Assembly (NCBI GenBank): GCA_037893245.1
Contig: JBAIAA010000433.1
Span: 1,550,001-1,614,000 of the forward strand
Length of the DNA stretch: 64,000 nt
Source: Crossaster papposus
Taxonomy: Eukaryota; Echinodermata; Asteroidea; Velatida; Solasteridae
Direction: 5' to 3'
Shown: piece by piece, positions 46,708 to 55,531 of the stretch
Layout of the letters: each line of letters begins with the position of its first letter
Numbering within the stretch: the stretch's first letter is position 1
Notes under the pieces: model-generated
What the model was told of the DNA's origin: nothing
Seen by the model: only the letters and a program-made list of their open reading frames with translations
Databases searched by the model: none
Position numbers and translations under genes: made by a program

Positions 46708-47047
46708 AAATGAACGTTCAGTCTTTGGCAGATTTTTTAATACTGGAGACTTTTAGACTTATTTTTACTTATGTATCAAGAAGCTTGTATCATTCTTTTC
46801 AAAATGCACTTCATCTAAACAAATAGTATTGGAGACCAAGCCATAACAAGGTAGGTTTTTATTTGAAGCGGTCCGGAACTAGGACAAATCCGGGACTAGG
46901 AAAACAACTGTACCACTGCTAAACTACATGAACAAAGCCAAAATACGGAAACGAAGCTGCGTTTGTAAAACGGCCTAGAAGAAGCCGCGAAGTCGCGATA
47001 TTCGGAGTATTTTCACCATTTTTCTCGTTAAAAAGGTATTTATTAAA

Positions 47048-47212
47048 GGTAATAACAGTGCGAGAACCCGGTTATTACTGCGTGGTAATGACCGGGTTGG
47101 GGGATGACCGCTAGTAATGGACCTCGCCTTCGGCTCGATCCATTACCAGCGGTCATCCCCCAACCCGGTCATTACCACGCAGTAATAACCGGGTTCTCGC
47201 ACTGTTATTACC
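47048..47212. repeat. 165-bp near-perfect palindrome
   Basis: Arms 47,048-47,121 and 47,139-47,212 are complements over 74 bp with a single mismatch and a 17-bp loop. The arms themselves repeat GGTTATTAC/GGTAATGACC motifs. It would form a long hairpin in DNA or RNA and is probably a palindromic MITE. Confidence 0.95.
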
Positions 47213-47218
47213 TAAATA

Positions 47219-47460
47219 CTATAGATGATGTGCCTCTGTTTACATCTGTATTCAAATGTGCCCGTCAATATGCGCACGAATCATGTTTTACATAAATTTG
47301 GTTAAGAGATGACATCAGAGGTCACATAATTCAAAGGCGATCTGACCTGCGACGTCAGTCTTTAAGCAAATTTTATGTAAAACACGATGGGTACGCATCA
47401 CTGCCGGGCACATTTGAATACAGATGTAAACACGTGACGTCAGAGGGCACATCGTCTATA
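47219..47460. repeat. Imperfect inverted repeat, MITE-like
   Basis: TTTACATCTGTATTCAAATG with TGCCCG on the left pairs with CGGGCACATTTGAATACAG on the right. Similarity continues inward through GTTTTACATAAA. It immediately follows the palindrome. Confidence 0.7.
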
Positions 47461-47515
47461 CTGCAAGGGAAGCACATAATAATAGTACATGTACAGCCAA
47501 AGATCCTGTACATAA

Positions 47516-48418
47516 TGGCCCGTATGCATGAAAGCGGAATAGCGGCAGAATAGCTTATACCAGGTATAAATGAATGGTTTTACCACTGTTGGTATGCATG
47601 AACGGGGTATAAGTTATACTGTGGCCTAACTTTTAACCTCGAATAGGGAGTCGTATGCACAAAGGTGGAATAGCTTATTATGTGGTGTAAATACGGCAGA
47701 TTTCCTGGTGTAACTTACACCAACCAGGGGGTATGTTTAAGGAGTGGATTAAGACAATTTGGAGTTCGACTCCAGTGGATGTCTCATAACTTTGCCTTCT
47801 GTTTGGAGGATACTGGCGTAAAATGATATTCCAATTACTCTGCAATGCCTTTGTTTTCGTCAATTATACTGGAGTTCTTTGTCAAAGAGGGATAGTGCCC
47901 TGCATTAAAGTGATATGTTTGTTAAGTTGTTCTATTTTGTTCGTACTTTTTAGCATCCGAAATATATAGGATCATCCAAAATATGGTCTTGTAGGTTTCT
48001 GATAGCATGTATAGTATATTCATTATTTGTTAGATACTTTCGTGATCTGACGGTGAAAAGTGCCGAAAAGTGTTTGTTAGGCTTAATGGGCGCTATAGCA
48101 ACGGCGCTACGATATTCCCAGTGCTTGGCAGATCTCCCTTTGACGCCATGTAGCCAGATCTACGTGTAACCCATATTGTGATTCAGAATAGTAGCGCGAA
48201 GACAGTCCTATTAATAGATTTCTTTGGAATCACAAATCAATAAACCATTGCATAACCCTAATACCATGGAATAGCTTATTCGCATGATAGTTATGCCTGG
48301 AATTGTTAACATACGTTTCGTGCATACCGATTTCATTATACCACAATGACAGGAATAACTATTCTCTGAATAGGCTTACTTTCAGTATAAGTTATACCTC
48401 TTTCATGCATACGGGCCA
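47516..48418. mobile_element. 903-bp MITE with 19-bp perfect TIRs
   Basis: It begins TGGCCCGTATGCATGAAAG and ends with the exact complement at 48,400-48,418. TATGCATGAA-like copies recur inside (about 47,591 and 47,652). No transposase ORF and no obvious target duplication were found. Confidence 0.7.
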
Positions 48419-49626
48419 CAGTGTACATCATCACACTGCGAATTTGTACAGGGCACGGTGAAACCGCGATGACGTCAGTTGTTTTGGTCAATGGGGGAAT
48501 TAGTTGCGCCGCTTACGTTGGGTGTGTAAACGCGTGTGGAAACAGCACCAGTGCAGTGTACAGTTCATGTGGGGAGTGGATATCTGATGAGCAAATCTTT
48601 GATCGATTAAAATGTTTGTTACTAATTTATATACGAAACTGGTTATATGAATAGCAATAAATAAATAATCGTCTGCATTATAAAAGGAATAATATACAAA
48701 AGTAAAAAAGGAAAGTTCGGTAAGTTGATGGGGGCACTACAAACTCAGCATAAATTCAATTGGCAAAACTTAATTAAATGTTGTTTCAATTCGTTTCATT
48801 TCCATTGCTAGTGAAACGTTTCCAAAACAGGTATGATACAGATAGGAATTCTACAAATTGAATTGATTCGTTAGACATGGGTATTTTCCGGGTCTCTCAC
48901 AGCCGGATAGCTGCGACTAGAATGAGGATCATAAAGATCCTAGATATAGGTGCGCGTATAGGTGCCCGTATCTAGCTCACACTGCCTATGGTCTTGAACC
49001 TCAATGGTTCGTAAGTCTGAAGTACTGAATGGTAACACTAGCAACCAAAGAAACCAGTGTGCAAATAAACCATGTTTTCTTCAGACGGTCTGGCCCCACT
49101 CAAACCATCCCCCCCCCCCGTTATCCCTCTTGTGTTTGTACATAGGATTTGTACACGATTTGGAATCGTAGACCTTCTTTCAATTGTGGACCCATATTGT
49201 TAGCCCCCAAAAGTTTGCCAAACCCCAAGGTGATACAAATTGTATCCTCCTTTAAAAATTAATATAAAAGGTATAGCTACAACTGGTCAGACAGAATACA
49301 TGGAATATAACCAGTTTATTTAGAAATGTTTGCATTAATTATGTGTGTTCACTCAGTCTTATTTAAAGGCATGGTCTTGCGCATTGTCATACATATTACA
49401 GGTAGCATATTCCCCCCTATCCATGCCCTCCGACCAAGTTAAACAATTAAAGCGACTAGCGATGACGAAAGGAGTTTGGGCACTCACAGATGAATCACTT
49501 ATTATATATTAACAATTAATGTTCAGCTTGTTGATTATATTCAATATTATGCACACTTACTTACCGTATTAATTGACAGTGATGACTTCACGAGTGGCAG
49601 TGATGACATGCACGTGCATAGCAGGA
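48419..49626. other. Non-coding right part of the DDE element
   Basis: A short plus-strand ORF at 48,421-48,654 has no motif. I see nothing else up to the right minisatellite. Confidence 0.45.
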
Positions 49627-49894
49627 CTAGCGAAATAGTAATCCGCCCGGGCGAAATAGTAATCCGCCCGGGCGAAATAGTAATCCGCCCGGGCGAAATA
49701 GTAATCCGCCCGGGCGAAATAGTAATCCGCCCGGGCGAAATAGTAATCCGCCCGGGCGAAATAGTAATCCGCCCGGGCGAAATAGTAATCCGCCCGGGCG
49801 AAATAGTAATCCGCCCGGGCGAAATAGTAATCCGCCCGGGCGAAATAGTAATCCGGAAAACTTTTTTGGGTCATGTCCTAAATACACTTCCGTA
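49627..49894. repeat. Right TIR: ~11 copies of the 21-bp unit plus unique end
   Basis: About eleven units of the complement (GCCCGGGCGAAATAGTAATC) are followed by GGAAAACTTTTTTGGGTCAT and the terminal CTTCCGTA. The unit matches the left TIR in inverse orientation, but the copy number is lower (11 versus about 19). Confidence 0.95.
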
Positions 49895-49900
49895 ATATTA

Positions 49901-50012
49901 ACATTAAAAAAAAATTAAAAAAAAAATTAAAAAAAAAAAAAAAAAACAATTAAAAAATAAATAAAAAATATATACAAACACGCGCGAGTTTCAAATTAAA
50001 CATTATTTGTAC

Positions 50013-50070
<58 letters not shown>

Positions 50071-50320
50071 ATTTAAACATTATTTAAATTGAACGACTTA
50101 TAGAAAAAACCCGGAAATGCAGTGACTAAAACTGATATAAAACAGGTTTGTGAAACAAAAATACGACATTAACTATACACAATATTAAATGGAAATTAAC
50201 AATTAAGAAAACAAAATCACAGGGTGCATTATCGACCATTATACTACCACATATCCCCTCAGCTCATTGATAGAAGTATTATCTGTCAATTCCACGTGTA
50301 GAAAATCATAATACTCCAGA
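49901..50320. other. Polinton remnant between the two insertions
   Basis: A-rich sequence (A-run about 50,011-50,068) precedes promoter module A at 50,107. The minus-strand frame at 50,239-50,433 (RYLYEDLAILEYYDFLHVEL) may be the end of a Polinton gene cut by the LINE, but it has no recognised family. Confidence 0.35.
50107..50142 (+). promoter_or_regulatory. Polinton promoter module A, plus-strand copy
   Basis: AAACCCGGAAATGCAGTGAC followed by TAAAA is identical over 25 bp to the complement of 56,811-56,835. A TATA-like GATATAAAAC follows at 50,134. The gene it served is unclear because the LINE is inserted just downstream. Confidence 0.55.
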
Positions 50321-50415
50321 ATGGCAAGATCTTCGTACAGATACCGAGAGCGTAAGAAACCACTGGCTAGCACTCTGTCTAGCCAATTGCGCAGACTCAT
50401 CTCGGTGAAGAATTC

Positions 50416-52335
50416 ATGGCAGCCAACGGACAAGACGTGTGTTGTGTCAGCTCTCCGAGTTTTCTATCAAAACTCGACACTAAGATACAGGATATCGTGT
50501 CTAAATTCCAAGTGTCGCCGCCTATGCCATTGCGGTCAGTGCTAAGTAGTGATTTTACCATTGATGAATTGTTACAAGCGAGGATTGTGATTTTTGAAGC
50601 TGCGATGGAGAAGTACCGTGAAGACGTCCAAGATGGCGACGAAACGGGCGACTCGTCAAAAAAGCTAAGTACCGTTTTTTCACTTAAATCCCGTAGATCT
50701 AATCAAACAGCATCCGATGACATCAAGGACCTATGTCTGTATATTTTTGGTCATCGGAACACTTTTCCCATGTCTTGTCTTAGTTCAGCTTGTCAGATAA
50801 ATTACAAGCAAACAAGGCATACTACAGATCGGGACTTAACAGGTGTCACAACCCCCGATCAAGTCCCCGAACCCACCCCACAGGTCATTTATCAAGCCAT
50901 CATACAGGTTCAAAATGACATAAAATTACTTGATCAGAAATTTTCAGACCAATTTGCAACACTATCTGGCCAGATTTCTCGATCTTCTTGTTCCCAAAGG
51001 GAAACAATAGACCACCTGAAGAAGGAATGTGACGCTCTCCATTCTACCATTGATATGCTGATGAGTCCTTCTTCTCGTGAAGCCCATGATGATTCAGAAC
51101 GCCCGCCGAGTGCTCTGAGCCGGAACCACCCATGGACGCCCACAAGTCTAGCCAGTCCAGCGAGCCACCGTACAGCGGATCTCAGTCCAGCGAGCCACTG
51201 TACATTGGATGTCGGCCCAGCGGTTCTGGTACCGACAAGCAACCGCTTCGCTGCATTGGCGACAGAGGATCCCGTCGTCACCGACTCCAGCACCGGTGAT
51301 TCCCGGACCGAGGCCGAGTTGGTGATCGACACGTACTTCGAAGTCTTGCAGCTAAACGGCCAGCCTGACACCGAGGAGCAGGGATCCTCCCCAACCCCAA
51401 ACCATTTGCCCCATCCCTCAAAAACTGAAATGTCCTTAGAATTTGACGAGCAGCTGAATCAATACCGGAAAAAGCACAAGAAGCTGACCACTGCAAAGGA
51501 CAAACCGGCACCTAAAGTAAAACAATCAGCATCCACACCAACGGAACACCACTGTGCAGATGTGCTTCTAATCGGTGACTCGATGATAAAACGGCTTCAG
51601 CCCAGGAGATTGAGCAGGCAAAAGAAAGTGATGTGCCACACCATGCGTGGAGCAAAAATCCAAGATCTTGCTCCCCACGCCATACAGCTGTCGACCAAGC
51701 ACGACGTATCTCGGGTAATTCTCCATGTTGGAACCAACAACACATCCGACAACCCGGAGACTATTGCCGCTCAGATCACCTCCCTCGGCGAGTCACTACA
51801 ACCAAGATCAGTGACAATATCTTCGATCATACACCGTAAAAACCAAACGGTGCCACAGTGCAAGAGAGTAGATGATTCTAATAATTTGCTCAAGTCCATA
51901 GCAAAGCGAAATAACTGGGGCTTCATTGACAACGGTAACATAAACTCAAACCACCTTGTGTCGGACGGTGTGCACCTCGACTCAGCAGGAGTGCGCCTAC
52001 TTGCCACGAACATTATCCAACACATCAAAGGACCACCACAGACCTTTGATAGTCGCATTCCACATCAGAAAACCCCTTTCGGTCAGAGTTTGTACTCTGA
52101 TGTCCTGACGAAGCGGACTACAGCGACCCGTGATGTTTCGACGGGTTTTCTAATGGCCAACCAGTATTACCCGCATCCCCATCAGAAACGGCACCAAATC
52201 AACCTCAATCAACGACGGCAGCCAGTATCCCAGACCAGAGCACCCGCCCCGACACATTATCGAGGCCAGGAGTGGAACCAACATCTGAAAATGGTCAGGG
52301 AGCTGCTCAACCCACAAGGCAAGGTTCTAAAATAG
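50416..52335 (+). CDS. CR1-like LINE ORF1 protein with SGNH/GDSL esterase domain
   Basis: ATG 50,416 opens 639 residues. Residues about 150-215 are helical/coiled-coil (VIYQAIIQVQNDIKLLDQKF). A Ser/Pro-rich linker follows. Residues about 380-545 form an SGNH hydrolase-like domain: VLLIGDSMIKRL (nucleophile serine in GDS), ILHVGTNNTSDNPE (the GxN-like block) and LVSDGVHLDSAGVRLL (Asp-x-x-His). The C-terminus is basic and Gln-rich. In CR1-type LINEs, ORF1 proteins of this plan bind element RNA; the esterase may act on lipids, but its role is unsettled. The frame is intact, and ORF2 begins before its stop in another frame. Confidence 0.85.
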   Translation: MAANGQDVCCVSSPSFLSKLDTKIQDIVSKFQVSPPMPLRSVLSSDFTIDELLQARIVIFEAAMEKYREDVQDGDETGDSSKKLSTVFSLKSRRSNQTASDDIKDLCLYIFGHRNTFPMSCLSSACQINYKQTRHTTDRDLTGVTTPDQVPEPTPQVIYQAIIQVQNDIKLLDQKFSDQFATLSGQISRSSCSQRETIDHLKKECDALHSTIDMLMSPSSREAHDDSERPPSALSRNHPWTPTSLASPASHRTADLSPASHCTLDVGPAVLVPTSNRFAALATEDPVVTDSSTGDSRTEAELVIDTYFEVLQLNGQPDTEEQGSSPTPNHLPHPSKTEMSLEFDEQLNQYRKKHKKLTTAKDKPAPKVKQSASTPTEHHCADVLLIGDSMIKRLQPRRLSRQKKVMCHTMRGAKIQDLAPHAIQLSTKHDVSRVILHVGTNNTSDNPETIAAQITSLGESLQPRSVTISSIIHRKNQTVPQCKRVDDSNNLLKSIAKRNNWGFIDNGNINSNHLVSDGVHLDSAGVRLLATNIIQHIKGPPQTFDSRIPHQKTPFGQSLYSDVLTKRTTATRDVSTGFLMANQYYPHPHQKRHQINLNQRRQPVSQTRAPAPTHYRGQEWNQHLKMVRELLNPQGKVLK

Positions 52336-55196
52336 ACATAACAGATGGTATTATCTGCAATCAAAGTTCCGAGGGTTTCTCATTCGCCCATCTTAATGTA
52401 AGAAGCCTCATAAACAAATTTGACCATTTTAAGATTGTAATGTCTAAAAATCCATTCGACATCATCTGTCTAAACGAAACTTTTTGCGACGCCTCAATCT
52501 CTGATGACGAAATAACTCTACCAAATTATTCTATTGTCAGAAAAGACAGGAACCGACATGGTGGCGGTGTTGCAATTTACATTCGAGATACCCTAATGTT
52601 CTCTCGTCGTGAAGATCTCGAAATATATGATGTCGAGTGTATATGGGTTGAAATTAAGTGCAAACAAAGACAGCCTGTGCTTATCAGTTCTATTTATAGG
52701 CCTCCTTCAAGCTCTGTCGAATTTATGGGAAAACTGAGTGATATCCTTAATAAGGCCTCGTGTGAATGTAAAGAAATTATTACAACTGGGGACTTTAATT
52801 GTGATGTTTCAGAGGAATACGATAGTATGCAATCAAATCCAATTATTTCTTGCTTTAGTTTGTTCCAAATGGCGCAACTCATACATGACCCAACACGTGT
52901 CACTGAATCTACTAAAACTACCATCGATCTCATTTTTAGTTCCCACCCAGAGCTCATAAAGGACTGTGGTGTTTTACCAGTCCTAATCAGTGATCATTAT
53001 CTTGTTTATGGGCTACACAGTTGGAAAACACCAAAAATGAAAGGTCGTTCAATAAATTTTCGATGTCTAAAAAATATAGACAGTGATGCATTTACGGACG
53101 ATCTCCGTAATGCACCATGGCAAGATGTTTTTGGTTGTTATGATGTGGATAATGCATGGTCTATATGGTACTCCATATTTATGAGTATTATTAACCTCCA
53201 TGCGCCAGTCAAAACCAAACGCATTCGGGGTGCCTCAGTACCGTGGCTCGATAGCGAAATTCTTAAACTTATGCGGCAGCGCGATCGTGTACACAAAATT
53301 GCAAAGCACACAGGCTTACAAATTCATTGGGATTCATACAAAAACCTGCGGAACAATGTTACTAATAAAATCCGCAGTAAAAAGAGTAATTACTACACAT
53401 CCGCCATAGAAGAAAATAAAAGCAACTCTTCTATGCTGTGGAAAACTCTAAAGGAGGTACTCCCTAAGAAACAAAAAACTGTACCAAATTCGATTACTTC
53501 CCCAAATGGGGAAAATATTGACAATATCGCCGACATTGCTGATACATTAAATGAACACTTTTCAACAATCGGCAAGCGTACTGCTGGAAATTACCCTTTG
53601 CGTGAACTTGAAATAGATGACAATACTGACGCCTCTATATTTGATTCTGTTGATGAAGATTGCGTAGTACCTAACATTACAGAAGAGTTTGTTCGAAAGC
53701 AAATATCATCCATGTCGGTTGGGAAAGCAACAGGTCCGGATGGAATTAGTGTTAAAATGATTAAAATTGCTTCACCTTATATCATTAAATCTTTAACTCA
53801 TATTGTTAACCTGTCTATAAGATGTGAGCGATACCCTAAAGATTGGAAACATGCTTTAGTAACACCAATTCACAAGGGAGGAGATAAATGTAGTACAGGT
53901 AACTATCGTCCAATTTCTATACTGCCAATTATCTCTAAGATTTTAGAAAGATGGGTGCACTCATCGGTATATAGATATCTTGATGAAAACAATCTGATTC
54001 CTAGTTGCCAGTCGGGATTTAGACCCCTGCACTCAACTGAAAGCACCCTACATGACTTAACAAACAAGTGTTTTGCGGCCATGGAGATTGGACAAGTTAC
54101 AGGCAGTGTGTTTATAGACCTCAGTAAAGCATTTGATTGTGTTGATCATGAAATCTTACTAAAGAAACTAGAAAGGATGAACATGTCATCTTCTGTAATA
54201 AATTGGTTTAAGTCGTACCTAAGTGAACGTAGTCAGTCTGTAAATATTGGCGGCACCATATCAAAGGTCCTGTCCGTAAACACTGGTGTTCCACAGGGGT
54301 CGATACTAGGTCCACTTTTATTCATTGTTTATACTAGTGACCTTCCATTTTGTATTGCCCCAAACTGCAACTTATTTATGTATGCAGATGACTCCACATT
54401 AACGTGTAGCTCCTCCAACATTAATATAATAGAAAGTAGCTTAAATACAGCTCTTACTAGTTTTCACAACTGGTGCGGAAGAAACAAGCTAGCTTTAAAT
54501 GCCACCAAAACCAAATGCATGCTTATTGGTACTAGGCAGAAAATATCTAATGTTAATTTAAATGTATGCATTGCTGGTAGTCGTATTGAAAATGTGAAGT
54601 CTTATAAATGTTTGGGTGTAATTATTGATGAAGCATTAAGTTGGGGCCCACATGTCGAATACGTAAGAAAAAATGTGGTGTCTAAATTAGGTATACTAAG
54701 AAGAATCCGTGATTGTATTCCTCAGCACAGCTTGCACACACTATTTGTAAGTCTAGTTATGCCAACATTAGAGTATTGTTGTACTGTGTGGGGAGGAAGG
54801 TACATATCTCACGATAATATGTTAAACAAATGTCTCAAAAGAGCCGCGCGAATAATCCTTAAATGTACCTTCCTCACCCCTTCAGAGGATATGTTTGCTC
54901 GTCTTAATTGGACCCCTTTTTCAAAAAGAGTCAAGTCAAAAAAGGCTATTCTTGTCTTCAAAAGTATCAACAAAATGACTCCTTTGTACATGACAAATAT
55001 TTTCAAACCACTTACAGTAATTCGCGAAACAAGGCAATCAACCCACACGGCACTGAAAGTTCCTTTCGCCAAAAAAGAATGCTACGCCACAAGTTTCGCT
55101 GGGAGTGGTGCAAATATTTGGAATAATCTGCCCGAACAATTGCGAACATTGGACTCATTAAACACATTTAAATCAGAGCTCCGACATGCCATCTGA
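52272..55196 (+). CDS. CR1-like LINE ORF2: EEP endonuclease and reverse transcriptase
   Basis: The frame is open from 52,272; its first codon there is GTG, so initiation may depend on readthrough or reinitiation from ORF1. Residues about 35-250 are an APE-type endonuclease: FAHLNVRSL, IICLNETFCD, HGGGVAIYIRD, SSIYRPPSSS, TTGDFNCDV and LISDHYLVYG. The RT follows at about 480-800: SVGKATGPDGISVKMIK, GNYRPISILPIISKI, SGFRPLHSTEST, VFIDLSKAFDCVDHE, NTGVPQGSILGPLLF and the catalytic FMYADDSTL. The C-terminal region (PTLEYCCTVWGG, ANIWNNLPEQLRT) fits the CR1/L2/jockey group. The ORF2 product nicks the target and copies element RNA from its 3' end. There are no stops over 974 codons. Confidence 0.9.
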   Translation: MEPTSENGQGAAQPTRQGSKIDITDGIICNQSSEGFSFAHLNVRSLINKFDHFKIVMSKNPFDIICLNETFCDASISDDEITLPNYSIVRKDRNRHGGGVAIYIRDTLMFSRREDLEIYDVECIWVEIKCKQRQPVLISSIYRPPSSSVEFMGKLSDILNKASCECKEIITTGDFNCDVSEEYDSMQSNPIISCFSLFQMAQLIHDPTRVTESTKTTIDLIFSSHPELIKDCGVLPVLISDHYLVYGLHSWKTPKMKGRSINFRCLKNIDSDAFTDDLRNAPWQDVFGCYDVDNAWSIWYSIFMSIINLHAPVKTKRIRGASVPWLDSEILKLMRQRDRVHKIAKHTGLQIHWDSYKNLRNNVTNKIRSKKSNYYTSAIEENKSNSSMLWKTLKEVLPKKQKTVPNSITSPNGENIDNIADIADTLNEHFSTIGKRTAGNYPLRELEIDDNTDASIFDSVDEDCVVPNITEEFVRKQISSMSVGKATGPDGISVKMIKIASPYIIKSLTHIVNLSIRCERYPKDWKHALVTPIHKGGDKCSTGNYRPISILPIISKILERWVHSSVYRYLDENNLIPSCQSGFRPLHSTESTLHDLTNKCFAAMEIGQVTGSVFIDLSKAFDCVDHEILLKKLERMNMSSSVINWFKSYLSERSQSVNIGGTISKVLSVNTGVPQGSILGPLLFIVYTSDLPFCIAPNCNLFMYADDSTLTCSSSNINIIESSLNTALTSFHNWCGRNKLALNATKTKCMLIGTRQKISNVNLNVCIAGSRIENVKSYKCLGVIIDEALSWGPHVEYVRKNVVSKLGILRRIRDCIPQHSLHTLFVSLVMPTLEYCCTVWGGRYISHDNMLNKCLKRAARIILKCTFLTPSEDMFARLNWTPFSKRVKSKKAILVFKSINKMTPLYMTNIFKPLTVIRETRQSTHTALKVPFAKKECYATSFAGSGANIWNNLPEQLRTLDSLNTFKSELRHAI

Positions 55197-55500
55197 GTGT
55201 TAGATATTATGCCAATTGCGCTGATCTACGGAGTTAGAACTTGGTTGCCACTATAATGTGGAGCCGGATAGGAATTTCCCCTTCTTATTTTTCACCTAAA
55301 AGGTTTTTTATTTGGCGGGTTTTCGCCTATCTCGTAAATCAGAATTAGTATTAATGTTTAGAATTCCTGTAATATCCTTGTATTTATAATATGTACTGTT
55401 ATTTTATTTGATGATGTATATGCAGGGCCCCAATGAAAACCAGTTTTAAACTGTTTGGGCACACCCTGGGTAAAGAAATGGAATAAATAAATAAATAAAT
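55197..55500 (+). other. LINE 3' UTR and (AAAT)n tail
   Basis: No ORF. It ends GGAATAAATAAATAAATAAA at about 55,480-55,500, after which Polinton sequence resumes. Confidence 0.65.
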
Positions 55501-55531
55501 CTCTACGAAGATCCTGCAACATTTCATCCAA

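Larger units (their letters stand above)
38370..49894. mobile_element. 11.5-kb DDE transposon with transposase and HECT genes
   Basis: The termini TACGGAAG...GAGGACATGACC...AAGTTTTCC are inverted copies (38,370 inward and 49,894 inward), each leading into a 21-bp minisatellite. ATATTA flanks both ends (38,364-38,369 and 49,895-49,900), a 6-bp duplication. Inside are a three-exon rve/DDE transposase (plus strand) and a two-exon HECT protein (minus strand), both free of stops. The IS3EU group, for which I recall TA-starting TIRs and 6-bp duplications, is my best guess. Secondary MITEs (46.2-48.4 kb) add length. It is nested in the Polinton. Confidence 0.8.
50321..55500 (+). mobile_element. CR1-like LINE, two intact ORFs
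   Basis: ORF1 (coiled coil plus GDSL/SGNH esterase-like domain) and ORF2 (endonuclease plus RT) are both open and overlap by 64 bp. The 3' UTR ends in (AAAT)n at about 55,482-55,500. The 5' limit is uncertain (about 50,240-50,400) and no duplication was identified. It sits inside the Polinton. Intact ORFs suggest a young, possibly mobile copy. Confidence 0.8.
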
